NCBI GenBank assembly: GCA_938091085.1
Contig: CALKOC010000042.1
Location: forward strand, 1-59,953
Direction of reading: 5' to 3'
Source: an uncultured Alphaproteobacteria bacterium
Lineage (GTDB): Bacteria; Pseudomonadota; Alphaproteobacteria; RS24
DNA length: 59,953 bases
A model generated the notes under the pieces. That model was given only the letters and a program-made list of their open reading frames with translations. It ran no database searches and was not told the DNA's origin. Positions 1 through 8,423 of this stretch are shown piece after piece; position 1 is the first letter of the stretch, and each line of letters starts with the position of its first letter. Both the position numbers and the translations under genes were made by a program.

Positions 1-55
1 CTCCCGTGATTATCTAAAATCACAAAACTATAAAAACGAACGCTTAGGTAATTCC

Positions 56-733
56 CTAGAATCCAATACCGTAGGAAACGAATGCTTTCATGTCTGAATC
101 AGAGCCTGGGAAGAATTCGTCATCCGCCTGACTGAATGTCAGGGCAAAATCACCTTTGGAAATCGTGATGTTGTAATCGATCTGCTCATCAGCAACAGAG
201 TCTTTATCGTAGATACCGTAGTGAAGGCTAACGCCAAAATCGCCAGCCAATGGGAGTTCATAATCAAGTGCAAGATATGTCTCATCGCCACTATCAGCAT
301 CGTAATCTGCATCAACCAGATATGAATAAGACAGGGTGAAGCCAGAAGCACCAACAGACACATAGACTTCGGAGAAATCAAGGTCAGTACCACCAGAATA
401 TAAGTATGCGATGTAGCCTACATCGTAGCTTACGCCACCAGCTTCACCACCATAACCGAAGTAAATATCCTGCTCAGAACTTGTATCGTCACTAAAATCG
501 ACGTTTGATGCCCATGTTCCGATGTAAAAGCCGCCGGCAGCAAAATCAAGACCGCCTGAGATGGCTGCCTGATCATCTGTCTGGGTCATACCGCGCCAAA
601 CATAGTTGTTCGTGAACCCGATGTTACCTTCCAAAGAGGTTTCCGCTTTGGCTGGTGACATCATGATTGTTGAACCAAGCATCAGCCCGAGAGCTGTTGT
701 TTTAACTAGATGGTCTTTAAGTGAGATTAACAT
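56..733 (-). CDS. TorF-family putative outer-membrane porin
   Basis: This 225-residue protein has a Sec signal peptide (hydrophobic core about residues 10-24, likely cleavage after AKA near residue 30). The rest is a short-period alternation of aromatic, Gly and acidic residues typical of an outer-membrane beta-barrel. The start of the mature part (GNIGFTNNYVWRGMTQTDD) matches the conserved opening of the TorF / Gcw_chp (TIGR02001) family, whose members are predicted porins of unknown substrate. It ends in an aromatic residue (IGF), the usual barrel-insertion signal. The ATG is preceded by AAAGGA at suitable spacing. It stands alone; the next gene upstream is an iron-binding protein on the same strand about 290 bp away. 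The family call is firm, the substrate unknown. Confidence 0.8.
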   Translation of the reverse strand: MLISLKDHLVKTTALGLMLGSTIMMSPAKAETSLEGNIGFTNNYVWRGMTQTDDQAAISGGLDFAAGGFYIGTWASNVDFSDDTSSEQDIYFGYGGEAGGVSYDVGYIAYLYSGGTDLDFSEVYVSVGASGFTLSYSYLVDADYDADSGDETYLALDYELPLAGDFGVSLHYGIYDKDSVADEQIDYNITISKGDFALTFSQADDEFFPGSDSDMKAFVSYGIGF

Positions 734-1027
734 TTTAGAATCCTTTCATAATCTACAAAGAAGCAAGCTATTAACTTGCGCCTGCAACATATATTCACGA
801 ACTGTGCCAAAAAATTAAAATGAGAGGATTATATTTTATAAATCATTGATATCATTATATTATTTTAAGACGTTTGACTGCTGATCAATGTTTTTAGGTT
901 GGAGAGTGCGGCGAAAAGCATCTCTGGAACTGCCTATTTATTCATCACATAAATAATATGATTAAATATTGTGCATATTTGAGGTTCGCAGCTCATACAA
1001 TGAGATGATTACTTTAAAACCGGTTCA
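734..1027. other. AT-rich intergenic region
   Basis: This gap holds the end of the Fe-binding-protein transcript and the promoter of the porin. I see no coding capacity, no clear rho-independent terminator and no recognisable operator. A TGGCAC string near 801-806 on the plus-strand complement lacks the GC at the spacing needed for a sigma-54 site. Confidence 0.4.
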
Positions 1028-2074
1028 TTATCTATCATAGCCCACAATATCGACCAACCGGCTGGCTTTTGATCGGTTTACGGCAATATCCGCAGCATGT
1101 GTCGTGTCCGGCTTGAGCGCCCCCCATGATTGAACAAGCGGCGACGGTAAGGTGTCGGCTCTGACAGGGTATTCATAGTTCAAATTGGCATAAATCTTTT
1201 GAGCTGCCTGTGAAACAAGAAATTCCATAAGTTTTTGCGCATTTTCTTTATTGGGCGCATAACGTGCCATCACCATGCCGGATAAATTAACATGTGTGCC
1301 TGTGGTATGATTATCTGGAAAAACCATGTGAACGGATTTAGCCCATTCTTTTTGCTCTGGGTTTTTATCATTTTGAATCATGGCACCCATATAATAAGTG
1401 TTCCCGATGGCGATATCACATTCCCCAGCATATACGGCACGGACTTGCGCCCTATCATTGCCTGAAGGTTTGCGCGCCAGATTTTGTTTAAGGCCGCTCA
1501 GCCATTCTTGAGTTGCCGCTTCGCCATGTTTGGTGAGGTAAGCGGCAAACATGGCAAGATTATATGGGTGTTGACCCGAACGCGTACATATTTTTCCCTG
1601 CCATTTTGGATCGGCCAGTTCAGCATAGGTAAGCTGTGTCACTTCTGGCAGGCGATTAGACACAAAAGCTACTCTTGCGCGATGGGTAAGACCGAACCAT
1701 CGGTTTTGTTGTCCGCGAAAAGCTGGTGGGATATGTTGTCTTAGAATATCTGAGTTTACTTCTTGGGCAATCGTCTGAGACGCCTCGAGTAGACGCGTAA
1801 TATCTACTGTGAGGAGAACATCTGCTGGACTGCGTTGCCCTTCCAATTTGATTTTTTCCAGCAGGCCTGTTTGAGCAAATATAACATTAACCTTAATGCC
1901 GGTTTGGTCAGTAAATTTGTCAAATAGAGGTTTCACCAGAAAAGGCTGGCGATAAGAGTAAACATTTACCTCGCCTGCGTTTGCTTCGCTGTGTGCTGGA
2001 TTAAATAGCGAGCCAGTCAAGACAAGGCTCGTCATGAAAAGAAGTGTAAAAAATTTGGGTTTTAAAAAAGACAC
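1028..2074 (-). CDS. Fe(III) ABC transporter periplasmic binding protein
   Basis: This 348-residue protein has an N-terminal signal peptide (about residues 1-30). Its mature start VNVYSYRQPFLVKPLFDKF and the tandem-tyrosine motif GNTYYMG (about residues 223-229) are characteristic of FutA/FbpA/IdiA ferric-ion binding proteins, in which the tyrosines coordinate Fe(III). It should bind ferric iron in the periplasm and hand it to an inner-membrane ABC importer. No permease or ATPase gene lies next to it: an SDR gene is 38 bp upstream and a porin downstream, so its partners must be encoded elsewhere. I see no obvious Fur box. The length is normal for the family. Confidence 0.85.
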   Translation of the reverse strand: MSFLKPKFFTLLFMTSLVLTGSLFNPAHSEANAGEVNVYSYRQPFLVKPLFDKFTDQTGIKVNVIFAQTGLLEKIKLEGQRSPADVLLTVDITRLLEASQTIAQEVNSDILRQHIPPAFRGQQNRWFGLTHRARVAFVSNRLPEVTQLTYAELADPKWQGKICTRSGQHPYNLAMFAAYLTKHGEAATQEWLSGLKQNLARKPSGNDRAQVRAVYAGECDIAIGNTYYMGAMIQNDKNPEQKEWAKSVHMVFPDNHTTGTHVNLSGMVMARYAPNKENAQKLMEFLVSQAAQKIYANLNYEYPVRADTLPSPLVQSWGALKPDTTHAADIAVNRSKASRLVDIVGYDR

Positions 2075-2112
2075 TATTTAACCTTAAATTTGGAGAACAA
2101 ATTTCAGGGTAA

Positions 2113-2931
2113 TTATGTTTTTAAACCCCGCGTTAAGCCAAGATATTTAGCATAACGGGAAGGGAAAAGTCTTCTCATAATATCAATATGCAGTGCATCG
2201 CGTCCGATGAGGATGCGCGGACTTTCTTTTTCTATACCTTTAACAATAATTTTACCGGCATCCATCGGCGTTGTGAAGGCCATTTGATTGAACCCTTTTT
2301 GTAATTCACTGCGGGCTTCTTCGGTATCCTCATCTTGGGGGAGACGGGTGCGTGTGGCGATTTTGGTTCTGACCCCGCCAGGGAAAACCGTCGATACTCG
2401 GACATCATGGTCTAACATTTCGAGGCGGAGTGCTTCTGAGAAACCGGCAACGGCAAATTTTGCAGCATTATATGCCGACTGCGTTGACATGCCGATTAAC
2501 CCAAGAACGCTTGAGACATTAATAATATGCCCTTTGCTTTCTTTAATTTGAGAGAGAAAAGCCTGAGTGCCGTTAAGAACGCCATAGACATTAATGCCCA
2601 TCATCCATTCCATTTCTTCCATGGTCATTTTTTCAACACTGACACGCATGGATACGCCTGCATTATTCAGGAGAAGATCAGCCCCACCGAAATCTGTTTC
2701 TACACGCTTGGCAAGTTCAAACACAGCATCTCTATCCGTCACATCAAGCTGGAAGTGATCGGCTTTTCCGCCATCATTTTTAATAAGTTTGGCTGTTTCC
2801 TCTGCCGCCTCAGGATTGAGGTCATTAACAATGATATGTGCGCCCTTTTGAGCAGCAACTTGAGCGGTCGTTCGACCAATGCCATCACCGCTTCCGGTAA
2901 TGACGAAAACTTTTCCATTAAGCTGTGTCAT
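2113..2931 (-). CDS. SDR-family NAD(P)-dependent oxidoreductase
   Basis: A classical short-chain dehydrogenase/reductase of 272 residues. The nucleotide-binding motif TGSGDGIG is at residues 12-19, the NNAG motif near residue 90, and the catalytic Ser (INVSS) followed by YNAAK near residues 140-160. It should carry out NAD(P)-dependent oxidation or reduction of an alcohol/ketone or acyl substrate in the cytoplasm; the sequence does not show which. The C-terminal tail with RRLFPSRYAKYLGL is longer and more basic than in FabG, so I do not call it fabG. It lies 38 bp before the iron-binding-protein gene and 41 bp after gcrA, so read-through from gcrA is possible. Confidence 0.85.
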   Translation of the reverse strand: MTQLNGKVFVITGSGDGIGRTTAQVAAQKGAHIIVNDLNPEAAEETAKLIKNDGGKADHFQLDVTDRDAVFELAKRVETDFGGADLLLNNAGVSMRVSVEKMTMEEMEWMMGINVYGVLNGTQAFLSQIKESKGHIINVSSVLGLIGMSTQSAYNAAKFAVAGFSEALRLEMLDHDVRVSTVFPGGVRTKIATRTRLPQDEDTEEARSELQKGFNQMAFTTPMDAGKIIVKGIEKESPRILIGRDALHIDIMRRLFPSRYAKYLGLTRGLKT

Positions 2932-2972
2932 AAATAATCCCCCTTTACGCAGCTAGGAGACTAACATGAAGA

Positions 2973-3464
2973 TTAGGCTTGGCCTGAACTTTTTCTGCGA
3001 CGTCTTTCGACCGGTTGATAGGCCTGAACGACATGAGTTTCGCAATATGGGTTGCCGGGTTTGCTTCTCGCACCACAAAAATGAAAGTTTGAATTTCCCG
3101 GATCGCCGATAGGCCATTTGCAGGTATGTTCCGTAAGGTTCAAGACGCTGGCACGTTCTTCCGGCGATAGAATAGGCTCAGGCGCAGGGTCATATTTCAT
3201 CTCGTCTAAGCTCTCGTCTTTGTCATATGAGAGCTTAGTACCCGCAATACTTGGTTGCGTCTGGCGTGTTCGGGTGGTCTGTGTGCCTATTTTGGCGGTT
3301 GATACCCGCGCTGGTGTAGCCCGTCCTGATAGACCGAGGCGGTGCACTTTGCCTATCACGGCATTGCGTGTCACACCGCCCATTTGACGGGCAATCTGGC
3401 TCGCACTTAAACCTTCTGTCCAAAGTTTCTTGAGTAATTCTACCCTTTCTTCTGTCCAAGCCAT
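2973..3464 (-). CDS. gcrA: GcrA cell-cycle regulator
   Basis: GcrA is an alphaproteobacterial transcription factor that acts with sigma-70 at promoters carrying CcrM-methylated GANTC sites. The N-terminal helix-turn-helix (MAWTEERVELLKKLWTEGLS, then ASQIARQMGGVTRNAVIGK) and the C-terminal sigma-interacting part with conserved cysteines (CKWPIGDPG, FCGARSKPGNPYCETH) are both intact. The length, 163 residues, is normal. A linker of about 50 residues rich in Thr and Arg joins the domains. The ATG follows AGGAGA. A perfect DnaA box lies 119 bp upstream, which matches the known control of gcrA by DnaA in Caulobacter. The divergent neighbour is an ABC-2 permease. Confidence 0.95.
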   Translation of the reverse strand: MAWTEERVELLKKLWTEGLSASQIARQMGGVTRNAVIGKVHRLGLSGRATPARVSTAKIGTQTTRTRQTQPSIAGTKLSYDKDESLDEMKYDPAPEPILSPEERASVLNLTEHTCKWPIGDPGNSNFHFCGARSKPGNPYCETHVVQAYQPVERRRRKSSGQA

Positions 3465-3513
3465 GATTATCTCCTGAATTAGTTGCGCATGTAATGCCGT
3501 TATTAATAAAACT

Positions 3514-3556
3514 CACTACATCTAGTGGTTTAATTTTTAAAATCTACAAGATGTAG
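3514..3556. promoter_or_regulatory. Inverted repeats in the gcrA promoter region
   Basis: Two dyads are visible: CACTA-CATC-TAGTG at 3514-3527 and CTACA-AGA-TGTAG at 3544-3556. They share the octamer CTACATCT in opposite orientation (3517-3524 and 3549-3556). They lie 50-92 bp upstream of the gcrA start codon and could be an operator. No regulator can be named from sequence. Confidence 0.4.
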
Positions 3557-3582
3557 AAATTACGTCAATATACCGAAGACCA

Positions 3583-3591
3583 TTATCCACA
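3583..3591 (+). promoter_or_regulatory. DnaA box upstream of gcrA
   Basis: TTATCCACA is a perfect match to the high-affinity DnaA box. It lies between gcrA and the divergent ABC-2 permease gene, 119 bp from the gcrA ATG. DnaA activation of gcrA is established in Caulobacter crescentus; function here is inferred. Confidence 0.65.
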
Positions 3592-3681
3592 GATGAAACG
3601 TCAAAAAACTGAGTTTTCCCCAGATTTACATCCGTAAAATCGTCTATTGCCTGAAACGCAGAGATAATCTATGGCTAAGAG

Positions 3682-4524
3682 ATGTCATCTGAACCGCAGA
3701 ATACTGATAATTCTACTTTTCACCACACATGGCCTGCTCAGGGCGCTAGACGCTTTGGATTGGTGAATTGGGTCGGGTTATGGACACTTTATTTGCGCGA
3801 AGTTCGCAGATTTTGGAAAGTCGTCTTTCAAACTGTAGGCGCGCCGGTGGTGACGACCTTGCTATTTTTGGCGATTTTTTCTCTAGCATTAGGGGGCTTG
3901 CGCCCGGATATTGGCGGCACACCCTTTACGAGCTATCTCGCCCCGGGTCTGGTGATTATGGCAATGTTGCAAAATGCCTTTGCTAACACCTCATCATCTT
4001 TATTAATCGGTAAGGTGCAGGGTAATGTAGTTGATATTCTTATGCCCCCCTTGTCTGCGGGTGAATTAACCACTGCGATTGCGCTTGGTGGCCTGACACG
4101 CGGGTTGGTTGTCGGTGTATTCACCTTTTTAGGCATGACCTTTTTTGTCGATTTCACGCTCAGTAACATATGGGCGGTGCTTTACTTTGCGGTATCCGGT
4201 TCGCTCTTAATGTCATTTATGGGCATGTTGGTGGGTATCTGGGCTGAAAAATTTGATCATATGCAGGCGATTACTAATTTCATTATTACGCCGCTGACAT
4301 TTTTATCCGGCACCTTTTACTCGGTGGAGCAACTACCCGAGCCAGCACGGGTGTTTTCATCTTTTAATCCGTTCTTCTACATGATTGACGGTTTCCGCTA
4401 TGGCTTTATTGGTCAGCCGGAGGGCAATCTAGTGGTTGGCGTACTCTTGCTGGCGGCTTTAAATATTATCCTATGGGTGAGTTGTTATATTATGTTCGAT
4501 CGCGGCTACCGCATCAAAGCTTAA
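3682..4524 (+). CDS. ABC-2 type transporter permease
   Basis: A 280-residue inner-membrane protein with about six hydrophobic segments. It has the ABC-2 signature region (LSGTFYSVEQLPEPARVFSS, followed by FNPFFYMIDGFRYGF near residues 230-245). This is the permease class of drug, polysaccharide or lipid exporters. Its N-terminus (LYLREVRRFWKVVFQT) is typical of the YadH-like group. No ATP-binding subunit is adjacent, which is unusual since these are normally paired; gcrA is divergent upstream and argD lies downstream beyond a possible terminator. ATG at 3682 is used; an upstream in-frame start is not evident. Confidence 0.8.
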   Translation: MSSEPQNTDNSTFHHTWPAQGARRFGLVNWVGLWTLYLREVRRFWKVVFQTVGAPVVTTLLFLAIFSLALGGLRPDIGGTPFTSYLAPGLVIMAMLQNAFANTSSSLLIGKVQGNVVDILMPPLSAGELTTAIALGGLTRGLVVGVFTFLGMTFFVDFTLSNIWAVLYFAVSGSLLMSFMGMLVGIWAEKFDHMQAITNFIITPLTFLSGTFYSVEQLPEPARVFSSFNPFFYMIDGFRYGFIGQPEGNLVVGVLLLAALNIILWVSCYIMFDRGYRIKA

Positions 4525-4603
4525 ACTCAATCTCACAATCCCTCAATTCATTGACAAAGTTGGGGTTTTTCGTGGATAATAGGGATTGTTGGATTTTATT
4601 AGT

Positions 4604-4635
4604 CGCCCTGCCTTAAACAGTGTCGGGCGTTTTTT
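4604..4635 (+). terminator. Possible rho-independent terminator after the ABC-2 permease
   Basis: CGCCC (4604-4608) pairs with GGGCG (4625-4629), followed directly by six T (4630-4635). The stem is only 5 bp with a long loop, so it is weak. It lies between the permease stop and the argD start at 4665, and it argues against an earlier GTG start for argD at 4620. Confidence 0.45.
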
Positions 4636-4664
4636 ATTTCAATCTAATTTGGTTATTTACGGAT

Positions 4665-5894
4665 ATGCAAACGCACGATGATAATGGGATTAACCCGGTC
4701 ATGGGTACTTATAATCGCAGTCCTCTGTCATTTGTCAGGGGCGATGGCGCGTGGCTGGAAACAGAGTCCGGGGATAAATACCTTGATTTTACGACGGGCA
4801 TAGCTGTCAATTCGTTGGGCCACGGGCATCCAGAACTTGTCGCGGCTTTAAAGGAGCAAGCCGATAAGCTTTGGCATGTCTCTAATCTATACACTGTACC
4901 TGAACAACAAGCGCTCGCCGCAACACTCACTGAACTGACATTTGCCGAGAAAATCTTTTTCTGTAATTCGGGGGCCGAGGCCATTGAGGGCTCAATTAAA
5001 ACAGCACGGAAATATTTTGCCGATAAGGGTGATGATGGACGTTATGAAATCATCTGTTTCACGGGGGCTTTTCATGGGCGGACTTTGGCTGCGCTGGCAG
5101 CTACCGGTAATGAGGGATACCTTAAAGGTTTCGGGCCGCCATTGGCAGGTTTTAAGCATGTTGACAGATTTGATATTGAGCGTGTTAAAGGCGCTATCAC
5201 CCCGGCAACGGCAGCAATATTAATTGAGCCTATTCAGGGTGAGGGTGGGGTGGTTCCTGTGCCTTTTACTTTTTTAAGACAATTAAGGGAACTTTGCGAT
5301 GCGCATGGTCTGCTTCTGATCTTTGACGAAGTGCAATGCGGTATTGGCCGGACAGGTAAACTCTTCGCGCATCAATGGACGGATATCACGCCAGATATTA
5401 TGTCTGTTGCTAAAGGCATAGGCGGAGGTTTTCCATTGGGCGCGATACTTGCCACGGAGGCTGCGGCATCAGGAATGGTTCCGGGTACTCATGGTTCGAC
5501 CTATGGCGGTAATCCGTTGGGTATGGCTGTTGGCAAAGTTGTTATTGATACGATTGCCGCGCCAGAAATGCTGGAGACAATTTGTCAAAATGGTCTGGCG
5601 TTGAAACAGAAAGCCGCCTCAGTTATTGACCGCTTTCCGGATATCCTCTCTGAAATCCGCGGTGAAGGTCTGATGCTTGGATTGAAAGCCGTGATTGAAA
5701 ATAAAAAGCTTGTCGAGGCGTTACGGGATCAGAAACTGCTCACAGTAGGTGCGGGTGACAATGTGGTAAGGCTGTTGCCGCCCCTCACTATAACGCTTGA
5801 AGAAATCGACATTGCGGTTGAGGCGCTGGAGTCTGCATGCGAGAATTTGCGGGTAACTGAGAATGCGTCGGACAAGACAGTGGAGGAGGCTTAG
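4665..5894 (+). CDS. argD: Acetylornithine aminotransferase
   Basis: A PLP-dependent class III aminotransferase of 409 residues that converts N-acetylglutamate semialdehyde to N-acetylornithine in arginine synthesis; it may also serve in lysine synthesis. The motifs FFCNSGAEAIEGSIK, LIFDEVQCGIGRTGK and the PLP-lysine region SVAKGIGGGFPLGA are all present. I chose ATG 4665 (MQTHDDNG). An in-frame GTG at 4620 would start inside a hairpin and add 15 non-conserved hydrophobic residues. The gene is followed by argF after a 2-bp gap, so the two form an operon, as is common in alphaproteobacteria. Confidence 0.95.
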   Translation: MQTHDDNGINPVMGTYNRSPLSFVRGDGAWLETESGDKYLDFTTGIAVNSLGHGHPELVAALKEQADKLWHVSNLYTVPEQQALAATLTELTFAEKIFFCNSGAEAIEGSIKTARKYFADKGDDGRYEIICFTGAFHGRTLAALAATGNEGYLKGFGPPLAGFKHVDRFDIERVKGAITPATAAILIEPIQGEGGVVPVPFTFLRQLRELCDAHGLLLIFDEVQCGIGRTGKLFAHQWTDITPDIMSVAKGIGGGFPLGAILATEAAASGMVPGTHGSTYGGNPLGMAVGKVVIDTIAAPEMLETICQNGLALKQKAASVIDRFPDILSEIRGEGLMLGLKAVIENKKLVEALRDQKLLTVGAGDNVVRLLPPLTITLEEIDIAVEALESACENLRVTENASDKTVEEA

Positions 5895-5896
5895 AG

Positions 5897-6826
5897 ATGA
5901 CGCCGAAGCACTTTTTAGATTTGTCTGATTTAACCTCTCAAACTGTAAGGGACATTGTTGACGAAGCCAGACGCAGAAAAGAGGCGCGTGCGGGATTACC
6001 AAATGGCACGCCGGATGCAGATCAACCTCTGGCTGGAAAATTACTTGCCTTGGTATTTGATAAACCTTCCACCCGGACACGTGTGTCTTTTGATCTCGCC
6101 ATGCGGCAACTGGGCGGCGATACGCTGATGCTTAACCATAATGACATGCAACTTGGCAGAGGTGAGCCATTGTCGGATACGGCAAAGGTGCTTAGTCGTT
6201 ATGTGGATGCTATTATGGTGAGGACGGGACCGCATGAAAATCTGACTGAACTTGCAGCGGAAGCCAGCGTGTCGGTGATTAATGGGCTTACAGCCTTCAG
6301 CCACCCGTGTCAGATTCTCGCTGATATTTTGACAATTGAAGAACATCGCGGTTCCATTAAAGGTCAAAAAATTGCTTGGCTTGGGGACGGTAATAATGTG
6401 TCTGTCTCATGGATACATGCAGCAAGCTTATTAGATTTTGAATTGCATCTCGCCGTACCGGATAATTTCAGGCCACCCGAAGAAGTCTTGTCATGGGCTG
6501 CTGAAAGAGAAGCTAAAATTGTCTTTTCCGATACTCCCGAAGCGGCAGTGGATCAGGCAATAGCCGTTAATACGGATTGCTGGGTGTCGATGAGTGATAA
6601 CCCTGAGGAAGCGGCGGCAAGGGCGAAAGCTTTTGAACCTTACCGCGTGACTGACGCCTTAATGAACATGTCAGATAATGGTGTGTTCTTGCATTGCTTA
6701 CCTGCCTATCGAGGCAATGAGGTAGAGGCAAGTGTCATAGATGGGCCGCAATCGGTGGTATTTGACGAAGCAGAAAATAGAAACCATATACAAAAAGCAA
6801 TTTTGCTTTGGTGTTTTGAAGGATAA
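5897..6826 (+). CDS. argF: Ornithine carbamoyltransferase
   Basis: A 309-residue cytoplasmic enzyme that makes citrulline from ornithine and carbamoyl phosphate. The carbamoyl-phosphate motif STRTRVSFD is near residue 56, HPCQILAD near residue 135, and the ornithine-site motif HCLPAYRGNEV near residue 275. All key residues are intact and the length is normal. The ATG follows a GGAGG within the end of argD. The downstream hslO start is 16 bp away, so argD-argF-hslO are probably co-transcribed. Confidence 0.96.
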   Translation: MTPKHFLDLSDLTSQTVRDIVDEARRRKEARAGLPNGTPDADQPLAGKLLALVFDKPSTRTRVSFDLAMRQLGGDTLMLNHNDMQLGRGEPLSDTAKVLSRYVDAIMVRTGPHENLTELAAEASVSVINGLTAFSHPCQILADILTIEEHRGSIKGQKIAWLGDGNNVSVSWIHAASLLDFELHLAVPDNFRPPEEVLSWAAEREAKIVFSDTPEAAVDQAIAVNTDCWVSMSDNPEEAAARAKAFEPYRVTDALMNMSDNGVFLHCLPAYRGNEVEASVIDGPQSVVFDEAENRNHIQKAILLWCFEG

Positions 6827-6842
6827 GCCTCCGGCACATAAT

Positions 6843-7739
6843 ATGGATAATATTTCTCTCCCTTATAAAATCGAGAATGTCAGTGCGCATGGTCGTGTTG
6901 TCAGGCTGGGTTCAGTGATTAACGAGATACTCTCCCGCCATGATTACCCCGAAGCTGTTTCGGCTTTGTTGGGCGAGGCGGTCGTTCTAACAGCCATGCT
7001 CGCTTCAAGTATGAAATTTGAGGGTCGTTTCGTTATTCAGACGCAATCTGATGGACCAGTCTCAATGCTTGTATGTGATGCACGCTCTGATGGCAGTTTA
7101 CGCGGTTACGCGAAACTTGATCAGGAAGCTTTTGTGGCGCTGGGCGAAAGTCCGACGCAACAGGATATGCTAGGCACCGGACATATTGCTTTCACTATTG
7201 ATCAGGGCCCGGATATGGAGCGGTATCAGGGCATTGTGCCATTAGAGGATAATCTATTGTCTGCGGCGCTGGCATATTTTGATGGCTCTGAGCAAGTCCA
7301 GACGCATTTGAAACTGACAGCCATGCCATTATTCCGCCCCGGCGGGGATATGGAATGGCGTGCGGGCGGCATTATGATTCAGCAGACCGCGCTTCAAGGT
7401 GGCTCTGATATGGGAAGAACCAGCACACACGATGACTGGGTGAGAATGCAAACATTAATGGAAACGACAGAACCGGATGAATTGCTGGACCCTGAACTGA
7501 GCCCGGAACAGCTTGTTTATCGCCTTTATAATGAAGACGGTGTAAGGGTTTTTGACGTTAAAGATTTCAGTTTCAATTGCGGATGCTCGCGAACGCGCAT
7601 AGAAAATATGCTAAATTCTTTTCCTGAGGAAGATATTTTGAGTATGCAGGAAGAGGGTCAGGTCACCGTTACATGCGAGTTTTGTAATGAGATTTATCAA
7701 TTTGATGCACAATCGCTCAAGGATGTTTCGATCAACTAA
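6843..7739 (+). CDS. hslO: Redox-regulated chaperone Hsp33
   Basis: Hsp33 is a holdase chaperone activated by oxidation and unfolding. This 298-residue protein has the N-terminal fold (SAHGRVVRLGSVINEIL) and, at the C-terminus, the zinc-binding redox switch: Cys-X-Cys (FNCGCS) and Cys-X-X-Cys (CEFC) about 30 residues later. I chose ATG 6843 (MDNISLPYKIENV), where family similarity begins. An in-frame start at 6741 would overlap the end of argF by 86 bp with no family similarity. The following lipoprotein gene overlaps its last 17 bp. Confidence 0.94.
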   Translation: MDNISLPYKIENVSAHGRVVRLGSVINEILSRHDYPEAVSALLGEAVVLTAMLASSMKFEGRFVIQTQSDGPVSMLVCDARSDGSLRGYAKLDQEAFVALGESPTQQDMLGTGHIAFTIDQGPDMERYQGIVPLEDNLLSAALAYFDGSEQVQTHLKLTAMPLFRPGGDMEWRAGGIMIQQTALQGGSDMGRTSTHDDWVRMQTLMETTEPDELLDPELSPEQLVYRLYNEDGVRVFDVKDFSFNCGCSRTRIENMLNSFPEEDILSMQEEGQVTVTCEFCNEIYQFDAQSLKDVSIN

Positions 7740-8358
7740 CTTCGTCAGGGCGCTTTACTTGGAAAGCCTGTCGAAGCAGGGCATAAATGCGCTCATTATT
7801 GGCCCTGTTATTTCACTCCTTATATCATGCGCATCTGCCCCACCTGCACCGCCTAGTTATGATTTGACGTTCCAACATTTGCCCAGATTACAAATTGCGG
7901 CTGGGTCGATTGTACTGAAATCTGCTTATCAACCCGATGAGGTGGAAAATCAAATAGACACTAAAAAACCGCAAAATCCGACCTTGGTGGTTAAACAATG
8001 GATGGAAGATCGTCTAGAGCGGCAATCCGGGTCGACTGCGCAGTTGGTTTTGACGGTAATTGACGGACGGGTTTTAAGTAAACAAGAGACACAATCGACC
8101 ACTTTTGGATTGTTGACGTCAAAAAAACTGGTTTATTCTGCCAGCCTGGTGGTAGATGTGGCTTACTATCCTGCCGGAATGGAAATTGGTCAGGAAACCG
8201 GTAAAGATTTGCGTGTTAAAATCGTGTCGAATAAGGCCGTTTCCGGGACTTATAACCTGAATATGCTTGATGAGGCATATTTCATGCTCATGGGTGATTT
8301 GGCGGGCGAATTTGATAAACAAATGCGCCTCGCGCTTAAAAAATTAAAAATAATATAA
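7723..8358 (+). CDS. Predicted outer-membrane lipoprotein, unknown function
   Basis: This 211-residue protein has a long signal sequence ending in the lipobox L-I-S-C (lipidated Cys36). Ala at +2 predicts sorting to the outer membrane. The mature part has a Pro-rich start (ASAPPAPPSYD) and a mixed alpha/beta domain that I do not recognise. It resembles in layout small lipoproteins coded beside efflux genes. ATG 7723 overlaps the end of hslO; an earlier in-frame ATG at 7687 would only extend the overlap. It precedes an RND efflux pair on the same strand, which suggests an accessory envelope role, but this is inference. Confidence 0.7.
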   Translation: MFRSTNFVRALYLESLSKQGINALIIGPVISLLISCASAPPAPPSYDLTFQHLPRLQIAAGSIVLKSAYQPDEVENQIDTKKPQNPTLVVKQWMEDRLERQSGSTAQLVLTVIDGRVLSKQETQSTTFGLLTSKKLVYSASLVVDVAYYPAGMEIGQETGKDLRVKIVSNKAVSGTYNLNMLDEAYFMLMGDLAGEFDKQMRLALKKLKII

Positions 8359-8423
8359 AAAGCATGGTTGCTGGAACTGGTAATCAGCAATTCAGACGTT
8401 ATATAATCATTAGGACGGCGAAC

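Noticed and set aside
6-23. Hairpin GTGATT/AATCAC downstream of the porin gene
   Set aside because: Short AT-rich stem with no T run on the minus strand within the window; not enough to call a terminator.
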